Below, one piece after another: positions 19,958 through 30,413 of a stretch of DNA of 64,000 nt; the first letter of the stretch is position 1; each line of letters starts with the position of its first letter. Source of the stretch: Pseudomonadaceae bacterium (GTDB taxonomy: Bacteria; Pseudomonadota; Gammaproteobacteria; Pseudomonadales; Azotimanducaceae); the NCBI GenBank assembly GCA_024743435.1, contig JANSWO010000009.1, positions 62,001-126,000 on the forward strand, given 5' to 3'. The notes under the pieces were generated by a model. That model saw only the letters and a program-made list of their open reading frames with translations, ran no database searches and was not told the origin of the DNA. The position numbers were made by a program, and so were the translations under genes.

Positions 19958-20605
19958 CTAGCCAAGCGCACGTGCAGCGGCTCGCACGGCCGTGACAAAC
20001 GCAGCGATGCGATCCGGGTTCTTGACGCCCCGCTGCGCCCCCTCCACACCGCCGGAGACATCAACGCCTGCGGGCATGGTGAGCGCTATTGCCCGTGCAA
20101 CATTGTCGGGCGTTAAACCACCTGCCAGGTAAAGCGGAAGATCACCGCCACGCGCGCTATCCGACGGCCAGGCAGACCAATCAAACGTTTGCCCGGTACC
20201 GCCACTACCTTCGCCACTGGCGGTATCAAGCAACAGGCCGCAGCTTGATCGATGTTGCGTGATCGCATTGTCCACGTCGATGCTGTCGCCTGCACGTACG
20301 GCGATGACTTTCACGTAGGGCATGCCGAAGCTGGCGCAGAAGGCTGCCGACTCCGAGCCGTGAAATTGCAGGACATCCAACTCCACCTCGGCTAAAACCG
20401 CCTGCACGGTCTCGGGTGTTGCGTCCTGAAACACGCCAACCCGCTGAATTTTGCCACGGGCCTGCTGCGACAACCCAGCAGCCATTTCCAGGCCCACGTA
20501 ACGCGCACTGCCCGGGACGAACATCAGACCAAACGCTTCCACACCAAGCTCGATGCAGGCGGCCAGATCTTCACGCTGCTTAAGTCCACAGATTTTGATC
20601 AGCAC
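19958..20605 (-). CDS. trpF: phosphoribosylanthranilate isomerase
   Basis: Third step of the tryptophan branch. I chose the GTG at 20605, which has a strong AGGAG seven bases upstream and gives 215 residues beginning (M)LIKICGLK; a longer open frame upstream lacks similarity. The catalytic Cys6 (KICG) and Asp (LLLDT) are present, with the phosphate-binding LAGGL and DVSGGVE. It is the first gene of trpF-trpB-trpA. Confidence 0.95.
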   Translation of the reverse strand: MLIKICGLKQREDLAACIELGVEAFGLMFVPGSARYVGLEMAAGLSQQARGKIQRVGVFQDATPETVQAVLAEVELDVLQFHGSESAAFCASFGMPYVKVIAVRAGDSIDVDNAITQHRSSCGLLLDTASGEGSGGTGQTFDWSAWPSDSARGGDLPLYLAGGLTPDNVARAIALTMPAGVDVSGGVEGAQRGVKNPDRIAAFVTAVRAAARALG

Positions 20606-20822
20606 AACGCTCTCCTGAGTCACTCTGGGCCGAAAAGCGAGGCAAACAATGGTCGGTTTTGGTGGCACGCGTTGCCAACGCTCTCCCTCAGCCAGGCGCT
20701 CAATGAAGATCACGCCTCGCGAGGGAGCGGTACTATATCGGGAACGCCAGCTAAATCGACCAAATCGGTGCAGTGCAAAGCCGGTTAAGGCTCAAAGCAC
20801 CCGAGTTTCTCTCCAGCCGATA

Positions 20823-21698
20823 TCAGACGAAGGCGTCGAGCCCGCCAAGCGCTGCAAGGATTGGCGGCAGCGGCTGCACCGGCTTATTTGGAATGCATCG
20901 CTCGGGCAAACCACTGCCATAGCTAACATCCGCCAGATAAAGGCCATCGGGTGCCGCGGTTGCCGGTAAGCAGCGTCGGTCCCGGCCAGCAATCAATTCA
21001 GGTAAGCGCTCAGCGGGCAGTCGATCCGAGCCTATGGCTAACAGCGCTCCCACCATGTTGCGCACCATATGCAGCAGGAAGGCGTTCGCCTGTACATCGA
21101 AAACCAGATAGCGACCGGCTCGATGCAAACGTGCGAAGTGGACGCAGCGCCAGGGGGTTGACGATTGACAGCCGCTGCCTCGCAATGCCGAGAAATCCTG
21201 CTCACCCACGAAATAGCGAGTCGCGCGCGTCATCGCTTCGACATCCAGGTGCCCCGCACTCGTGACTAACCCACGATTGAGACCGCGCGGGTGGTCCGCT
21301 GGTTCGAGTACGTACAGATAACGACGGGCGGTTGCGCTGAATCTGGCATGAAAGGCTGGCGCCACAGGTCGTATCCAGGACAGGCTGACGCCGTAGCCAG
21401 CACGCCGCAAAATGCCGTTACAGCCTTTAATCCAGTTGTCAGCGTTCCGGCGAGCTTCACTACTGAAGCTGATCACCTGGCCACAGGCGTGAACACCCGC
21501 GTCGGTCCGCCCGGCAGCGGCGATCGCGACCGGCTGCGCGGCTACCTGGCTAAGCGCTTGTTCAACAACGCCCTGTACTGTGAGTTGATCGTTCTGGCGC
21601 TGCCAGCCGGCAAACCGGCGGCCATCATATTCGACACCAGCGGCCCAGTGCTCTGACTCGGCAGCCGACTCACCATCCGTTGTCATTTCTGCGCCCAT
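20823..21698 (-). CDS. truA: tRNA pseudouridine(38-40) synthase TruA
   Basis: Modifies uridines 38-40 in the anticodon arm. 291 residues; the catalytic Asp66 lies in GRTDAGVH. A second ATG four codons downstream is an alternative start. It follows fimV by 44 bases, a gene pair seen in Pseudomonas. The 217 bases between truA and trpF contain a TATAGT box on the minus strand near 20730 but no convincing -35 partner. Confidence 0.95.
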   Translation of the reverse strand: MGAEMTTDGESAAESEHWAAGVEYDGRRFAGWQRQNDQLTVQGVVEQALSQVAAQPVAIAAAGRTDAGVHACGQVISFSSEARRNADNWIKGCNGILRRAGYGVSLSWIRPVAPAFHARFSATARRYLYVLEPADHPRGLNRGLVTSAGHLDVEAMTRATRYFVGEQDFSALRGSGCQSSTPWRCVHFARLHRAGRYLVFDVQANAFLLHMVRNMVGALLAIGSDRLPAERLPELIAGRDRRCLPATAAPDGLYLADVSYGSGLPERCIPNKPVQPLPPILAALGGLDAFV

Positions 21699-21742
21699 TT
21701 GCCCAGCTTAAGTGGCTTGCGCGTCTTCGCGCCAGCAGGACG

Positions 21743-24385
21743 CTAGAGACCGTCGAGCAGCTCCTGAGCGGTTTTGCGCTGCTCGTCGTTGCCTTCTTCC
21801 AACACTTCGCCAAGGATGTCTCGAGCCCCGTCTTCATCAGCCATGTCGATGTAGGCGCGGGCGAGATCGATCTTGGTATTGGCGCCGTCATCATCATCGG
21901 CAAAGTCGAAGTCTTCGCGGCCGCCTTCATCGCCCGAGGACTCTGCTTCCGCAAATGCGCGGTCGAGATCGTCTTCGTCGAAATCATCTCCGTCGAGATC
22001 GTCAAGGTCACTCACCCCGGTGGTGTCTTCGGCCAGGGCGTCGAGTTCGTCGTCGAAGCTTGCGGTCAGATCACCATCGAGCGCTTCATTGGTGCCAGTC
22101 AGATTGGCATCGGAAGTTGCCGGCGCGTCCGGGTCGAAATCCATGCCCAGATCGCCGCCGAGATCATCGCCGGCGCGTGCCGTGGTTGCCGCTACCTCCG
22201 CACTCACTTGGTCATCGGCATCGTTTTCAAACTCGAGTTCGAAGGCGCTGTCATCAACCTCAGCACTCGCCTTAGGTGATTCCGCATCAAGATCCAGGGT
22301 ATCCAGATCAAGATCGTCATCCTCGATATCGAGATCGAAATCATCGAGGGTACCGCTGCTGGCAAAATCGTCTGAGGCACTCGTTGCCTCAGCTGCCTCT
22401 TGCGCAAGACCATTGACGGCGGTGGCCGAAGCCGACAGGCCAGAGCCGCCTCCAGACGACGGCTCTGGCGAGAAATCCAATGACGAGTCGTCAGCGTCGT
22501 CTGCAGCGCCTGCGATTCGAGCCTCGAGTTCTCTAACCTGATCAAGCAACTCGTCGTCATCGCAGCGTTCGACCAACGCATCACGCTGTTCTTCAAACGC
22601 TTCCACATCGCCGGTTTCAGCGTACAGCTCAAGCAGCTTCGCGCGCACGTCGTGTCGATCCGGGTCATCTTCTAGAACACCCAACAGCAGGCCAACAGCC
22701 TGCGGGTAGCGGCCGTAAGCTATGTAGATCTCGGCCTCGCCAAGAACGTCGGATGTTTGCGATGTCGGCGATGATCCGCTGTCCGCATCCGGACTGATAT
22801 CGAGCTCATCGTCGAGTTCGAGAACGTCGCCATCGTCTATCGCCTGAACCGGATCATCGACGTAGCTCTCATCGACGTCTTCTGCCTCGAAACCGCTCGC
22901 TTCATCCACTTCGGGTTCAAGCCGATCCGGCGCAGGCTCGTCGGCGAAGGTCACGTCGCCAGAGTCGTAGTCGAAGTCATCGTCGTCGTCATTGGAGCGA
23001 CGGCGCGCGACCATGAAACCGATAAGGCCTAAAACCAAAGCACCAGCGCCGCCAAAGAGAACCGGCGTGGTTTGCCACCACGGGGTCTCGACGGATGATG
23101 GAGTACTTTGGTTTTGTGCCTCATCGCTGCGCGCATCGCGCATCGCGGCGAGTTGTTCCTGCAGTTGGGCAATCTGCTGATCTTTGACTTCGATCTGCCG
23201 CTGCTGAACGAGAAGATCTTTCTCCACCTGAGTTCGCTGCTGATCCAACTGGTAGGACAGCGCTTCAACTTCACGCAGAAGCCGGTCGTTCTCTTCTGCA
23301 ACGGCTGCAGCATCGCCCGCATCACCAGAGCCGTCAGGGCTACCACCGCTTCCTGCTTCACCCGCGACAATTCTCAGCTGTGCGCCAGCATCTGCCGACT
23401 GATTGACCGGAGTGTCCTGCTCCGGCCGCGCATCAACCGTGCTGCGGAGGCCCGCGTCATCGCCTTGCTGGGCAACTTGGGTAGCTGAACCCGAATCACG
23501 CGCTGCCGGTACCCGCCCGGAGCGAATATCACGCCACTCCTGGGTTTGCTGGGCTACTTCACCAGAGGCCTCAGCCGCACTCAGACTTCTGGCCTCGTTT
23601 TCGCTCGGCAGATCCAGCGTGTAGCCGGCTTTGAGGTAGTTGATGTTGTTGTTGATGAACGCTTCAGGGTTCATGCGCTGAATCGCCAGCATGTATTGCT
23701 GCACTGTCAGCGAACTGGACGGACGCGTCCGCTCCGCAATTTGCCACAGTGTGTCGTTACGATCGGTTGCACCGTATTTGCCATCTGCGCTCTGACCGGT
23801 GCGCGCTGGCGTGCTGGGGTTCGATGCCGGTACTCGCACCTGGGTTCCACCCGAGCTGGCGGGGTTGCTTTGCGGCACCCGACCGGCGCCCGAGCTGCCC
23901 GCAACGTCACGCGTTGGTGGGGCAACCGCAGCGGGCGGAGCCTGACCGAACGTCGGCGGGTCTAGAAGCACGGTGTACTCTTTCAGCATGCGGCCGCTCG
24001 GCCAGAGAACTTCCACGAGAAAGTTCAAATAGGGCTCGGTTATCGGCTGAGACGAGGTAACTTTGATCACCGCGCCGCTGCCTGAGCGCTCGACCTCGAA
24101 GCGTAGGTCTGTCAGGTAGAAGAAGCGCTCAACACCAACGCGACGAAAATCCTCAGCCGAGCCCAGTGAGACTAGAATCTCGCTGGTATCCAGACCACGT
24201 GAATCGAGCACCTCGATCTCACCGTCGAAACGCTCGTTGAGCGCTGAGTCGAGTTCAATCTCACCGAGCCCAAGAGCGCCGGCTGACGCGCTGGTTAAGA
24301 AAAGTATGGCCAGGGTAATGCGTCTGAATACTGCCAAGCTTTGCCACGGCCTGGCCGCCAGCCCCTTAAATCTCTGTTCCGCCAT
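21743..24385 (-). CDS. fimV: FimV-like peptidoglycan-binding polar hub protein
   Basis: Inner-membrane protein that organises type IV pili and cell poles. I chose the ATG at 24385 (880 residues), with AGGA upstream. It has a signal peptide (to about residue 37), the FimV N-terminal domain (LGLGEIELDSALNERFDGEI), LysM at 205-260, a coiled coil at about 362-418 and a transmembrane helix at 441-460. A very acidic, Asp-rich cytoplasmic half holds a TPR-like segment near 555-620 and ends in the conserved FimV C-terminal motif (DLARAYIDMADEDGARDIL). No pilus genes occur in the window. Confidence 0.93.
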   Translation of the reverse strand: MAEQRFKGLAARPWQSLAVFRRITLAILFLTSASAGALGLGEIELDSALNERFDGEIEVLDSRGLDTSEILVSLGSAEDFRRVGVERFFYLTDLRFEVERSGSGAVIKVTSSQPITEPYLNFLVEVLWPSGRMLKEYTVLLDPPTFGQAPPAAVAPPTRDVAGSSGAGRVPQSNPASSGGTQVRVPASNPSTPARTGQSADGKYGATDRNDTLWQIAERTRPSSSLTVQQYMLAIQRMNPEAFINNNINYLKAGYTLDLPSENEARSLSAAEASGEVAQQTQEWRDIRSGRVPAARDSGSATQVAQQGDDAGLRSTVDARPEQDTPVNQSADAGAQLRIVAGEAGSGGSPDGSGDAGDAAAVAEENDRLLREVEALSYQLDQQRTQVEKDLLVQQRQIEVKDQQIAQLQEQLAAMRDARSDEAQNQSTPSSVETPWWQTTPVLFGGAGALVLGLIGFMVARRRSNDDDDDFDYDSGDVTFADEPAPDRLEPEVDEASGFEAEDVDESYVDDPVQAIDDGDVLELDDELDISPDADSGSSPTSQTSDVLGEAEIYIAYGRYPQAVGLLLGVLEDDPDRHDVRAKLLELYAETGDVEAFEEQRDALVERCDDDELLDQVRELEARIAGAADDADDSSLDFSPEPSSGGGSGLSASATAVNGLAQEAAEATSASDDFASSGTLDDFDLDIEDDDLDLDTLDLDAESPKASAEVDDSAFELEFENDADDQVSAEVAATTARAGDDLGGDLGMDFDPDAPATSDANLTGTNEALDGDLTASFDDELDALAEDTTGVSDLDDLDGDDFDEDDLDRAFAEAESSGDEGGREDFDFADDDDGANTKIDLARAYIDMADEDGARDILGEVLEEGNDEQRKTAQELLDGL

Positions 24386-25052
24386 CACTGCAGAGTCCTC
24401 ATATCGTTCTCTCCGTTGATCGGTTACTCGCCGCTTCAAACGGTCTTCTCGTTGAGGCGACTTGGACGCGTTGATTCGAGCCCAGGCATTTTCGGACATC
24501 CGAAAAGGACCGCGAGCACAAATCGATGCGCGGGTGGCGCTGGATAGCAACGAGTTAATTAGAGAGATCACGCAGTCTGTTCCCTTGAAATCCATGTCGG
24601 GTAGCCGCGCGTCGAACGCACAGCCGGCCCATAAAGTTCGAGCCTCAAATGCTCGTGCCTCACTCTTGAAACAAGAGGCACGTTCTACGTCGCGCAGAAT
24701 TCGTTTCTGCGTGTGCCTGCCGCGCTGTCAGAACGCTAGTCCTGAGCCGCACGGCGAAGCCCTACTCGCGCCTCTAGTCCGTCCACCTCGCGGGATTATG
24801 CCCTGCAGCGGCACTCAACGGCGGCGAACAAATCGGCAAAGTGTGACAGTCTTCCCGAGGTCGGTGTGTAGCCGATCCCATAAAGTTTAGCGCCTGCTCA
24901 CGATTGCGCCGCAAACACGGCCGGCAGGACGCGAGCGCACGCATTATGACAGCATTTGCGGGGCGGCATCGCAACGATTTCGCCGTATCAGGCCGGAACG
25001 ATGCCGCCAGGCCGCAGCGCGCTCTCGCGGGAGCGCCAAGAGGGCTTGGAAG
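24386..25052. other. fimV-asd intergenic region
   Basis: 667 bases without a supportable gene. It contains an 11-base sequence CCCATAAAGTT twice (24628-24638 and 24877-24887), each preceded by AGCCG and followed by GCCT, so the repeat is about 20 bases with small gaps. A stable stem-loop at 24654-24682 pairs CGTGC with GCACG and CTCTTG with CAAGAG. These may be control elements for fimV. Open frames on the plus strand show no protein-like character. Confidence 0.45.
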
Positions 25053-26075
25053 TCAGAAGTGCTTGAGCAGCAATTCTGCAATCTGCACGCTGTTCAGCGC
25101 TGCGCCCTTACGGACATTATCGGAGACCACCCATAGATTCAGACCGTTGGGATGCGACAGGTCTTTTCGAATCCGACCGACATAGACTGGATCTGTGCCA
25201 GCGCCCTCGCCAACCGCGGTGGGATAGCCACCAGGTGCGCGCTCGTCAATAACTGTCACACCGGCAGCCTTCTCGAGCAGCGCTCTGGCGCGGGCAACAT
25301 CCAGTGGCGCTTTGGTCTCAATGTGCACTGCCTCACTGTGGCTGTAGAAAACCGGCACACGGACACAGGTAGGGTTCACGGTGATGCTCGGGTCGGCAAA
25401 GATCTTCTGCGTCTCCCACACCATCTTCATCTCTTCACGCGTGTAACCGTTCTCTTCGAAGTTATCGATGTGCGGGATTGCGTTGAACGCAATTTGCACC
25501 GGAAAGGCGGACGGTTCGATTGGCTTGGCATTGAGCAGGTTCGCCGTCTGCCCCGCCAGCTCTTTGACACCGGTTGCGCCTGCACCTGACACGCTCTGAT
25601 AGGTCGACACATTGATGCGCGCGATACCCACAGCATCAACAATCGGCTTGAGCGCCACTACCATCTGAATGGTGGAGCAATTCGGGTTAGCGATGATGCC
25701 CCGTGTGATGCCGCGCTCGATCTCACCCGGGTTCACTTCAGGCACGATCAACGGCACATCATCGTCGTAGCGAAAGTTGGACGTGTTGTCGATAACGACC
25801 GCGCCGGCGGCAACCGCCTTGGGCGCATATTCCGCGGACAGAGAACCACCAGCAGAAAACAACGCGATATCAATGCCCGAGAAATCAAACTCATCAAGCC
25901 GGCCGACCATGATCGACTTGCCTTTGAACTGAACCCGCTTGCCCGCGGAACGCTCGCTAGCTAACAGGGTCAATGAGGCGACAGGAAAATCCCTCTCCTC
26001 GAGAATCTCGACCATCGCCTGGCCAACAGCACCCGTTGCGCCAACAACGGCGACATTCATATTGCCAGCGGACAT
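25053..26075 (-). CDS. asd: aspartate-semialdehyde dehydrogenase
   Basis: Reduces aspartyl phosphate for lysine, threonine, methionine and diaminopimelate synthesis. 340 residues from the ATG at 26075, which overlaps the leuB stop as TGATG. The NADP loop GATGAVG is at 12-18 and the catalytic Cys133 is in NPNCST. Order leuC-leuD-leuB-asd-fimV-truA matches Pseudomonas. Confidence 0.96.
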   Translation of the reverse strand: MSAGNMNVAVVGATGAVGQAMVEILEERDFPVASLTLLASERSAGKRVQFKGKSIMVGRLDEFDFSGIDIALFSAGGSLSAEYAPKAVAAGAVVIDNTSNFRYDDDVPLIVPEVNPGEIERGITRGIIANPNCSTIQMVVALKPIVDAVGIARINVSTYQSVSGAGATGVKELAGQTANLLNAKPIEPSAFPVQIAFNAIPHIDNFEENGYTREEMKMVWETQKIFADPSITVNPTCVRVPVFYSHSEAVHIETKAPLDVARARALLEKAAGVTVIDERAPGGYPTAVGEGAGTDPVYVGRIRKDLSHPNGLNLWVVSDNVRKGAALNSVQIAELLLKHF

Positions 26076-27172
26076 CACTGCGCTCCTTGCTCGAGCTCGG
26101 CCAGCACGGCCTCACCCATCTCAATTGTCCCAACGGTTCGTGACTCGGCATCGGCGATATCCGCCGTTCGCAGGCCTTTTGCCAGAACACGGTCCACGGC
26201 CTGCTCAATCGCGTCTGCCGCTGCGGGCAGCTCAAGGCTGTAACGCAGTAGCATCGCCGCGGACAGGATGGTGGCGAGCGGGTTGGCTTTGTCCTGGCCA
26301 GCGATATCGGGCGCGGAACCATGAACTGGCTCGTACAGGCCTTGTCCATTCGCCGCGAGTGATGCCGACGGCAGCATTCCGAGCGAACCGGTCAGCATGG
26401 CCGCCACATCGGAGAGAATGTCGCCGAACATGTTGCCGGTAACGACAACATCAAACTGCTTCGGAGCGCGTACCAGCTGCATACCCGCGTTATCTACGTA
26501 CATGTGCGACAGATCGACATCCGGATAGTCCACGGCAACTTCATTTACCACGTCACGCCACAACTGCGTGACTTCCAGAACGTTAGCTTTGTCTACGCTG
26601 CACAGCCGGCCGCCACGCTTGCCCGCCATATCGAACGCGACGCGTGCGATACGTTCGATTTCGCTCTCCCGATAGACATAGGTGTTGAAGCCTTTGCGCT
26701 CGTTGTCCTCGGTGACAACGCCTCTGGGCTCACCAAAGTAGATACCGCCGGTGAGTTCTCGAATGATCAGAATGTCGAGGCCGCTGACCAGCTCAGACTT
26801 CAGAGAGGAAGCCGCAGCTAGCGGGGCAAACAACAGCGCCGGTCGCAGGTTGGCAAAGAGATCGAGGCCTGAGCGCAAGCCAAGCAAACCGCGCTCCGGC
26901 CGCTCCGCCATCGGCAGGCCGTCCCAGGCAACTCCCCCGACAGCGCCAAAGAGTACCGCATCACTCGCTTTGGCCTTGCGCAGAGTCTCCTCCGGCAACG
27001 CCTTGCCTGCCTGATCGATGGCGATGCCTCCCACCAGGGCGTCATCGGTATTGATCACCGTGCCCGCATCCGCGGCGGCACGCTTTAACACGGCGAGCGC
27101 CCAGGGCATCACCTCGGGACCGATGCCGTCACCCGGTAGCACCAATACATCACGTGTCGTTTGCTGGCTCAT
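26075..27172 (-). CDS. leuB: 3-isopropylmalate dehydrogenase
   Basis: Oxidative decarboxylation step of leucine synthesis. 365 residues from ATG 27172, preceded by GAGAG. The family motifs [28 protein letters not shown] and [10 protein letters not shown], and the nucleotide-binding [12 protein letters not shown], are all present. An in-frame TTG seven codons upstream was rejected. One base overlaps asd. Confidence 0.96.
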   Translation of the reverse strand: MSQQTTRDVLVLPGDGIGPEVMPWALAVLKRAAADAGTVINTDDALVGGIAIDQAGKALPEETLRKAKASDAVLFGAVGGVAWDGLPMAERPERGLLGLRSGLDLFANLRPALLFAPLAAASSLKSELVSGLDILIIRELTGGIYFGEPRGVVTEDNERKGFNTYVYRESEIERIARVAFDMAGKRGGRLCSVDKANVLEVTQLWRDVVNEVAVDYPDVDLSHMYVDNAGMQLVRAPKQFDVVVTGNMFGDILSDVAAMLTGSLGMLPSASLAANGQGLYEPVHGSAPDIAGQDKANPLATILSAAMLLRYSLELPAAADAIEQAVDRVLAKGLRTADIADAESRTVGTIEMGEAVLAELEQGAQ

Positions 27173-27245
27173 GAAACTTCTCTCAGTAGTCAATCTGTTA
27201 CCCGCGCGCGAGTTGCGCGCGCGTTCGTCAGTGTCGCGTCAGGCC

Positions 27246-27905
27246 TCAGCCGGCAGTGTTGTAGCCGCGCCCGTCGCGGGCAAAAACCCAGGGCATTGAC
27301 TGGCGATGACGCTGCTCAAACTCACGAATGCGCTCTGCATAGGCGAGCGTCTCACCAATCTCATCGAGCCCCTGCAGCAGGGCTTCCCTGCGATGGCTGT
27401 CAATGTCGAATGCAATGGGCTGGCCACCGTGGGGTGTCAACGTCTGGTTCACCAGGTCAACCTCGAGGCTTAGGCCCGGCGTGCGCGCGAACAGTGCGTC
27501 CACCGTCTCCGCATCAACAACAATCGGCAATAGTCCATTCTTAAAACTGTTGTTGTAGAAAATGTCAGCAAAACTCGGCGCTATCACCACTCGGAAGCCA
27601 TATTCGAGCATCGCCCACACCGCGTGCTCACGAGAGGAGCCACAACCAAAGTTGTCCCTTGCCAGCAGGATCTTCGCATCCTGGTAGTCCGGGTAGTTGA
27701 GAACGAAGTCATGATTGATCTGGCGCTCATTCAGCGTCTGTCCGGGTATGCCTTCATCGAGATAACGCCAACCATCGAAAAGGTTATCGCCAAAGCCGGT
27801 GCGGCGGATCGATTTCAGGAACTGTTTCGGGATGATCTGATCGGTGTCGACGTTGGCTCGATCGAGCGGTGCAACGACACCTTCGAAGGTTTCAAAGGCT
27901 TTCAT
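27246..27905 (-). CDS. leuD: 3-isopropylmalate dehydratase small subunit
   Basis: Small (swivel) subunit of isopropylmalate isomerase. 219 residues; motifs [14 protein letters not shown] and [12 protein letters not shown]. It overlaps leuC by ATGA, as expected for subunits made in equal amounts, and lies 73 bases before leuB. Confidence 0.96.
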   Translation of the reverse strand: MKAFETFEGVVAPLDRANVDTDQIIPKQFLKSIRRTGFGDNLFDGWRYLDEGIPGQTLNERQINHDFVLNYPDYQDAKILLARDNFGCGSSREHAVWAMLEYGFRVVIAPSFADIFYNNSFKNGLLPIVVDAETVDALFARTPGLSLEVDLVNQTLTPHGGQPIAFDIDSHRREALLQGLDEIGETLAYAERIREFEQRHRQSMPWVFARDGRGYNTAG

Positions 27906-29314
27906 ACCAGCCCCCTCACGTCCGTAAAGTGACCGGTAACGGCTGCCGCCGCAGCCATCGCTGGGCTAACCAGATGTGTCCGTCCACCGTGGCCCTGACG
28001 CCCTTCAAAATTTCGGTTCGACGTTGCCGCGCAATGTTCGCCCGGCTGCAAACGATCAGCGTTCATCGCCAGACACATGGAGCAGCCCGGATCCCGCCAT
28101 TCGAAGCCTGCCGCTTTGAATACGTCGGCGAGCCCCTCAGCTTCAGCCTGTGCTTTCACCAGGCCGCTACCCGGCACGACCATCGCCTGTTTGACATTCG
28201 CGGCCACGGAGCGCCCTCGCGCAACTGCGGCTGCAGCCCGCAGGTCTTCGATACGCGCATTCGTGCAGGAACCGATAAAGACGCGGTCAAGTTTGATATC
28301 CGTGATCGGCTGATCCGCCGCTAGCCCCATATAAGACAGTGCCTGGCGGATCCCCTGGGCCTGTTGCTCGGTTGTCGCCTGCTCCGGATTGGGCGCAGTG
28401 CCGTCGATACCGACAACCATCTCCGGCGACGTACCCCAACTCACCTGTGGCACCAATGTGGATGCATCAAGCGTAATGGAGCTATCGAAGTGAGCACCCG
28501 GATCACTGTGCAGGGTTCGCCAGTAGGCTTCCGCTTGTTGCCAGCGCTCACCGGTGGGCGCAAAAGGCCTGCCCCGGACGTAGTCGAGCGTCGTGTCATC
28601 GACCGCGACGAGACCTGCCCGAGCACCTGCTTCGATCGCCATGTTGCATACGGTCATGCGGCCTTCCATGGACATTGCTTCGATGGCGGGGCCACGGAAC
28701 TCTATGGTGTGGCCGGTCGCACCGGCGGTGCCGAGGACGCCGATGATGGCCAAAACGAGATCTTTCGGCGCGACGCCATCGGGCAGCCGCCCTTCGACGT
28801 TGACCGCGAAATTCCTGGCTTTGCGTTGCGCCAGCGTTTGGGTAGCCAGGACATGCTCGACTTCCGAGGTACCAATACCCTGGGCCAGCGCTGCGAACGC
28901 GCCATGGGTTGAGGTATGGGAGTCCCCGCAGACGATGGTCATGCCCGGCAGTGTCGCCCCCTGCTCCGGACCTACCACGTGCACGATGCCCTGGCGGGTA
29001 TCGAGGATGTCGAACTGTTCGATATCGAAATCCCGGCAGTTCGCATCGAGTGTTGTGACCTGCTCTCGGGCGATCAGATCACTGATGCCGTCAATACCCT
29101 GGGCGCGGCCGGTCGTCGGTACGTTGTGGTCCGGCGTCGCCAGGTTGGCCGATAGCCGCCATGGGCGCCTGGATGCCAGCCGCAGGCCGTCAAACGCTTG
29201 GGGTGAGGTCACCTCGTGCAGCAATTGCAGGTCAATGTAGAGCAACGATGTGCCGTCAGCTCGCTCGGTGACGCAATGGTCGCGCCAGATCTTGTCGTAA
29301 AGCGTGTTGTTCAT
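27902..29314 (-). CDS. leuC: 3-isopropylmalate dehydratase large subunit
   Basis: Aconitase-type subunit carrying the [4Fe-4S] cluster. 470 residues; cluster cysteines in GSCTNA and GCSMC, plus [13 protein letters not shown]-like [12 protein letters not shown]. The ATG at 29314 has no visible Shine-Dalgarno and the best promoter would start transcription about one base before it, so the message may be leaderless. It is divergent from a LysR-type gene. Confidence 0.96.
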   Translation of the reverse strand: MNNTLYDKIWRDHCVTERADGTSLLYIDLQLLHEVTSPQAFDGLRLASRRPWRLSANLATPDHNVPTTGRAQGIDGISDLIAREQVTTLDANCRDFDIEQFDILDTRQGIVHVVGPEQGATLPGMTIVCGDSHTSTHGAFAALAQGIGTSEVEHVLATQTLAQRKARNFAVNVEGRLPDGVAPKDLVLAIIGVLGTAGATGHTIEFRGPAIEAMSMEGRMTVCNMAIEAGARAGLVAVDDTTLDYVRGRPFAPTGERWQQAEAYWRTLHSDPGAHFDSSITLDASTLVPQVSWGTSPEMVVGIDGTAPNPEQATTEQQAQGIRQALSYMGLAADQPITDIKLDRVFIGSCTNARIEDLRAAAAVARGRSVAANVKQAMVVPGSGLVKAQAEAEGLADVFKAAGFEWRDPGCSMCLAMNADRLQPGEHCAATSNRNFEGRQGHGGRTHLVSPAMAAAAAVTGHFTDVRGLV

Positions 29315-29321
29315 GGGGCGC

Positions 29322-29350
29322 AGTCTAGTGACCGCCTAAAGATAAAACAA
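29322..29350 (-). promoter_or_regulatory. candidate leuC promoter
   Basis: On the minus strand TTGTTT (29350-29345), 17 bases, then TAGACT (29327-29322). The spacing is ideal and the boxes moderate. A start 7 bases downstream falls at about 29315, next to the leuC ATG. The -35 box lies inside the dyad at 29342-29365. Confidence 0.5.
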
Positions 29351-29365
29351 ATGCATTACTTTTAT
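29342..29365. promoter_or_regulatory. candidate LysR-type operator
   Basis: A 24-base dyad: ATAAAA and TTTTAT as outer arms with AATGCATT centred between them, all sharing one centre. Two bases on each side do not pair. A second, smaller inverted repeat (ATAAT, five bases, ATTAT) lies at 29373-29387. Two AT-rich dyads between divergent genes fit autoregulation and activation by the neighbouring LysR protein; binding is inferred. Confidence 0.5.
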
Positions 29366-29481
29366 GTTTTCTATAATATTTGATTATCTTTTACGGCATT
29401 ATATCGCGCCCAAAACACGACCCTGCCTGCAGACCACGACCAGGCAGAAGGAAAAACGGGCGCGAAGAACGAGGACACACC

Positions 29482-30405
29482 ATGGATCGCCCAGACCTGC
29501 GCGCTGTCATCGCTGTTGCCGAGACTGGCTCGTTCACCGCAGCGGCGGAGCAGCTGGGCGTCACCCAACCCGCAATAAGCCGAAGAATCAAAGATTTAGA
29601 AAGCGAACTTAACGTTCGTTTGTTTGATCGGCTTGGCCGCGACATCCGCCCAACCGACGCCGCCAGACTACTGTTGCCGAAGGCGCGGGAGATTCTGCTA
29701 TCCATGCTCGATGCAGAGACGCTCATGGCCTCCGTCGATGACGAAGTCACCGGCACACTTCGGCTCGCGACTTCTCACCACATCGGTCTGCACCGGCTCG
29801 CACCGGCATTGCAGGCATTCACCGCTAAGTATCCTGACGTGCGCCTGGATATCCGTTTTGAAGACTCGGAAGAGGCGCACGCCCTGGTGCGCGACGCCGA
29901 GAGCGAACTCGCCGTTGTGACCTTAGACCCCAACGGGCCTGGCACCCTCGCCTACCAACCAATCTGGCGAGATCCGCTGGTTTTCTGCGCAGCCGTCGAC
30001 CACCCCCTGTCAACGGCAAGCAATCTTAACCTGGCGCAACTCGCCGACTACCCGTGCGTACTACCGGATCTGGCAACCTATACGGGGCGCATCGTCAGCG
30101 AACTGTTTGCGAGCCACGGCATCCGGCTGCAACCCAGCATGGCGACCAACTACCTGGAAACGATTGCAATGCTCGTCAATATCGGCGTGGGCTGGAGCGC
30201 GCTGCCGGCTACGATGATGACCGAGCGCGTGTGTGCACTGGCCCCGGGCGAAGCGCTCAGCGAGAGCCTGCCGGCCCGGATGCTCGGCTGCGTGACCAAC
30301 CCAAAGCGCCCCCTGTCCAACACGGTACGCAGCTTCATTGATCTGCTGGTTGCGAATGCTGACTCCGCAGTGCTGTCGATGGCACCCTCAACCAGCGAAC
30401 AGTGA
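29482..30405 (+). CDS. LysR-family transcriptional regulator, divergent from leuC
   Basis: 307 residues from the ATG at 29482, preceded by GAGGA. The N-terminal winged helix (residues 1-60, FTAAAEQLGVTQPAISRRI) is followed by a LysR substrate-binding domain. Pseudomonas genomes carry a LysR gene at the same place. It probably controls the leu operon, its own gene, or both; the ligand is unknown. Its end faces aroC with an 8-base gap, and no terminator is visible. Confidence 0.9.
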   Translation: MDRPDLRAVIAVAETGSFTAAAEQLGVTQPAISRRIKDLESELNVRLFDRLGRDIRPTDAARLLLPKAREILLSMLDAETLMASVDDEVTGTLRLATSHHIGLHRLAPALQAFTAKYPDVRLDIRFEDSEEAHALVRDAESELAVVTLDPNGPGTLAYQPIWRDPLVFCAAVDHPLSTASNLNLAQLADYPCVLPDLATYTGRIVSELFASHGIRLQPSMATNYLETIAMLVNIGVGWSALPATMMTERVCALAPGEALSESLPARMLGCVTNPKRPLSNTVRSFIDLLVANADSAVLSMAPSTSEQ

Positions 30406-30413
30406 ATGCCGCG

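Noticed and set aside
24462-24890. 142-codon plus-strand open frame between asd and fimV
   Set aside because: Arg/Ser-rich chance translation crossing a stem-loop and repeats; no similarity pattern.
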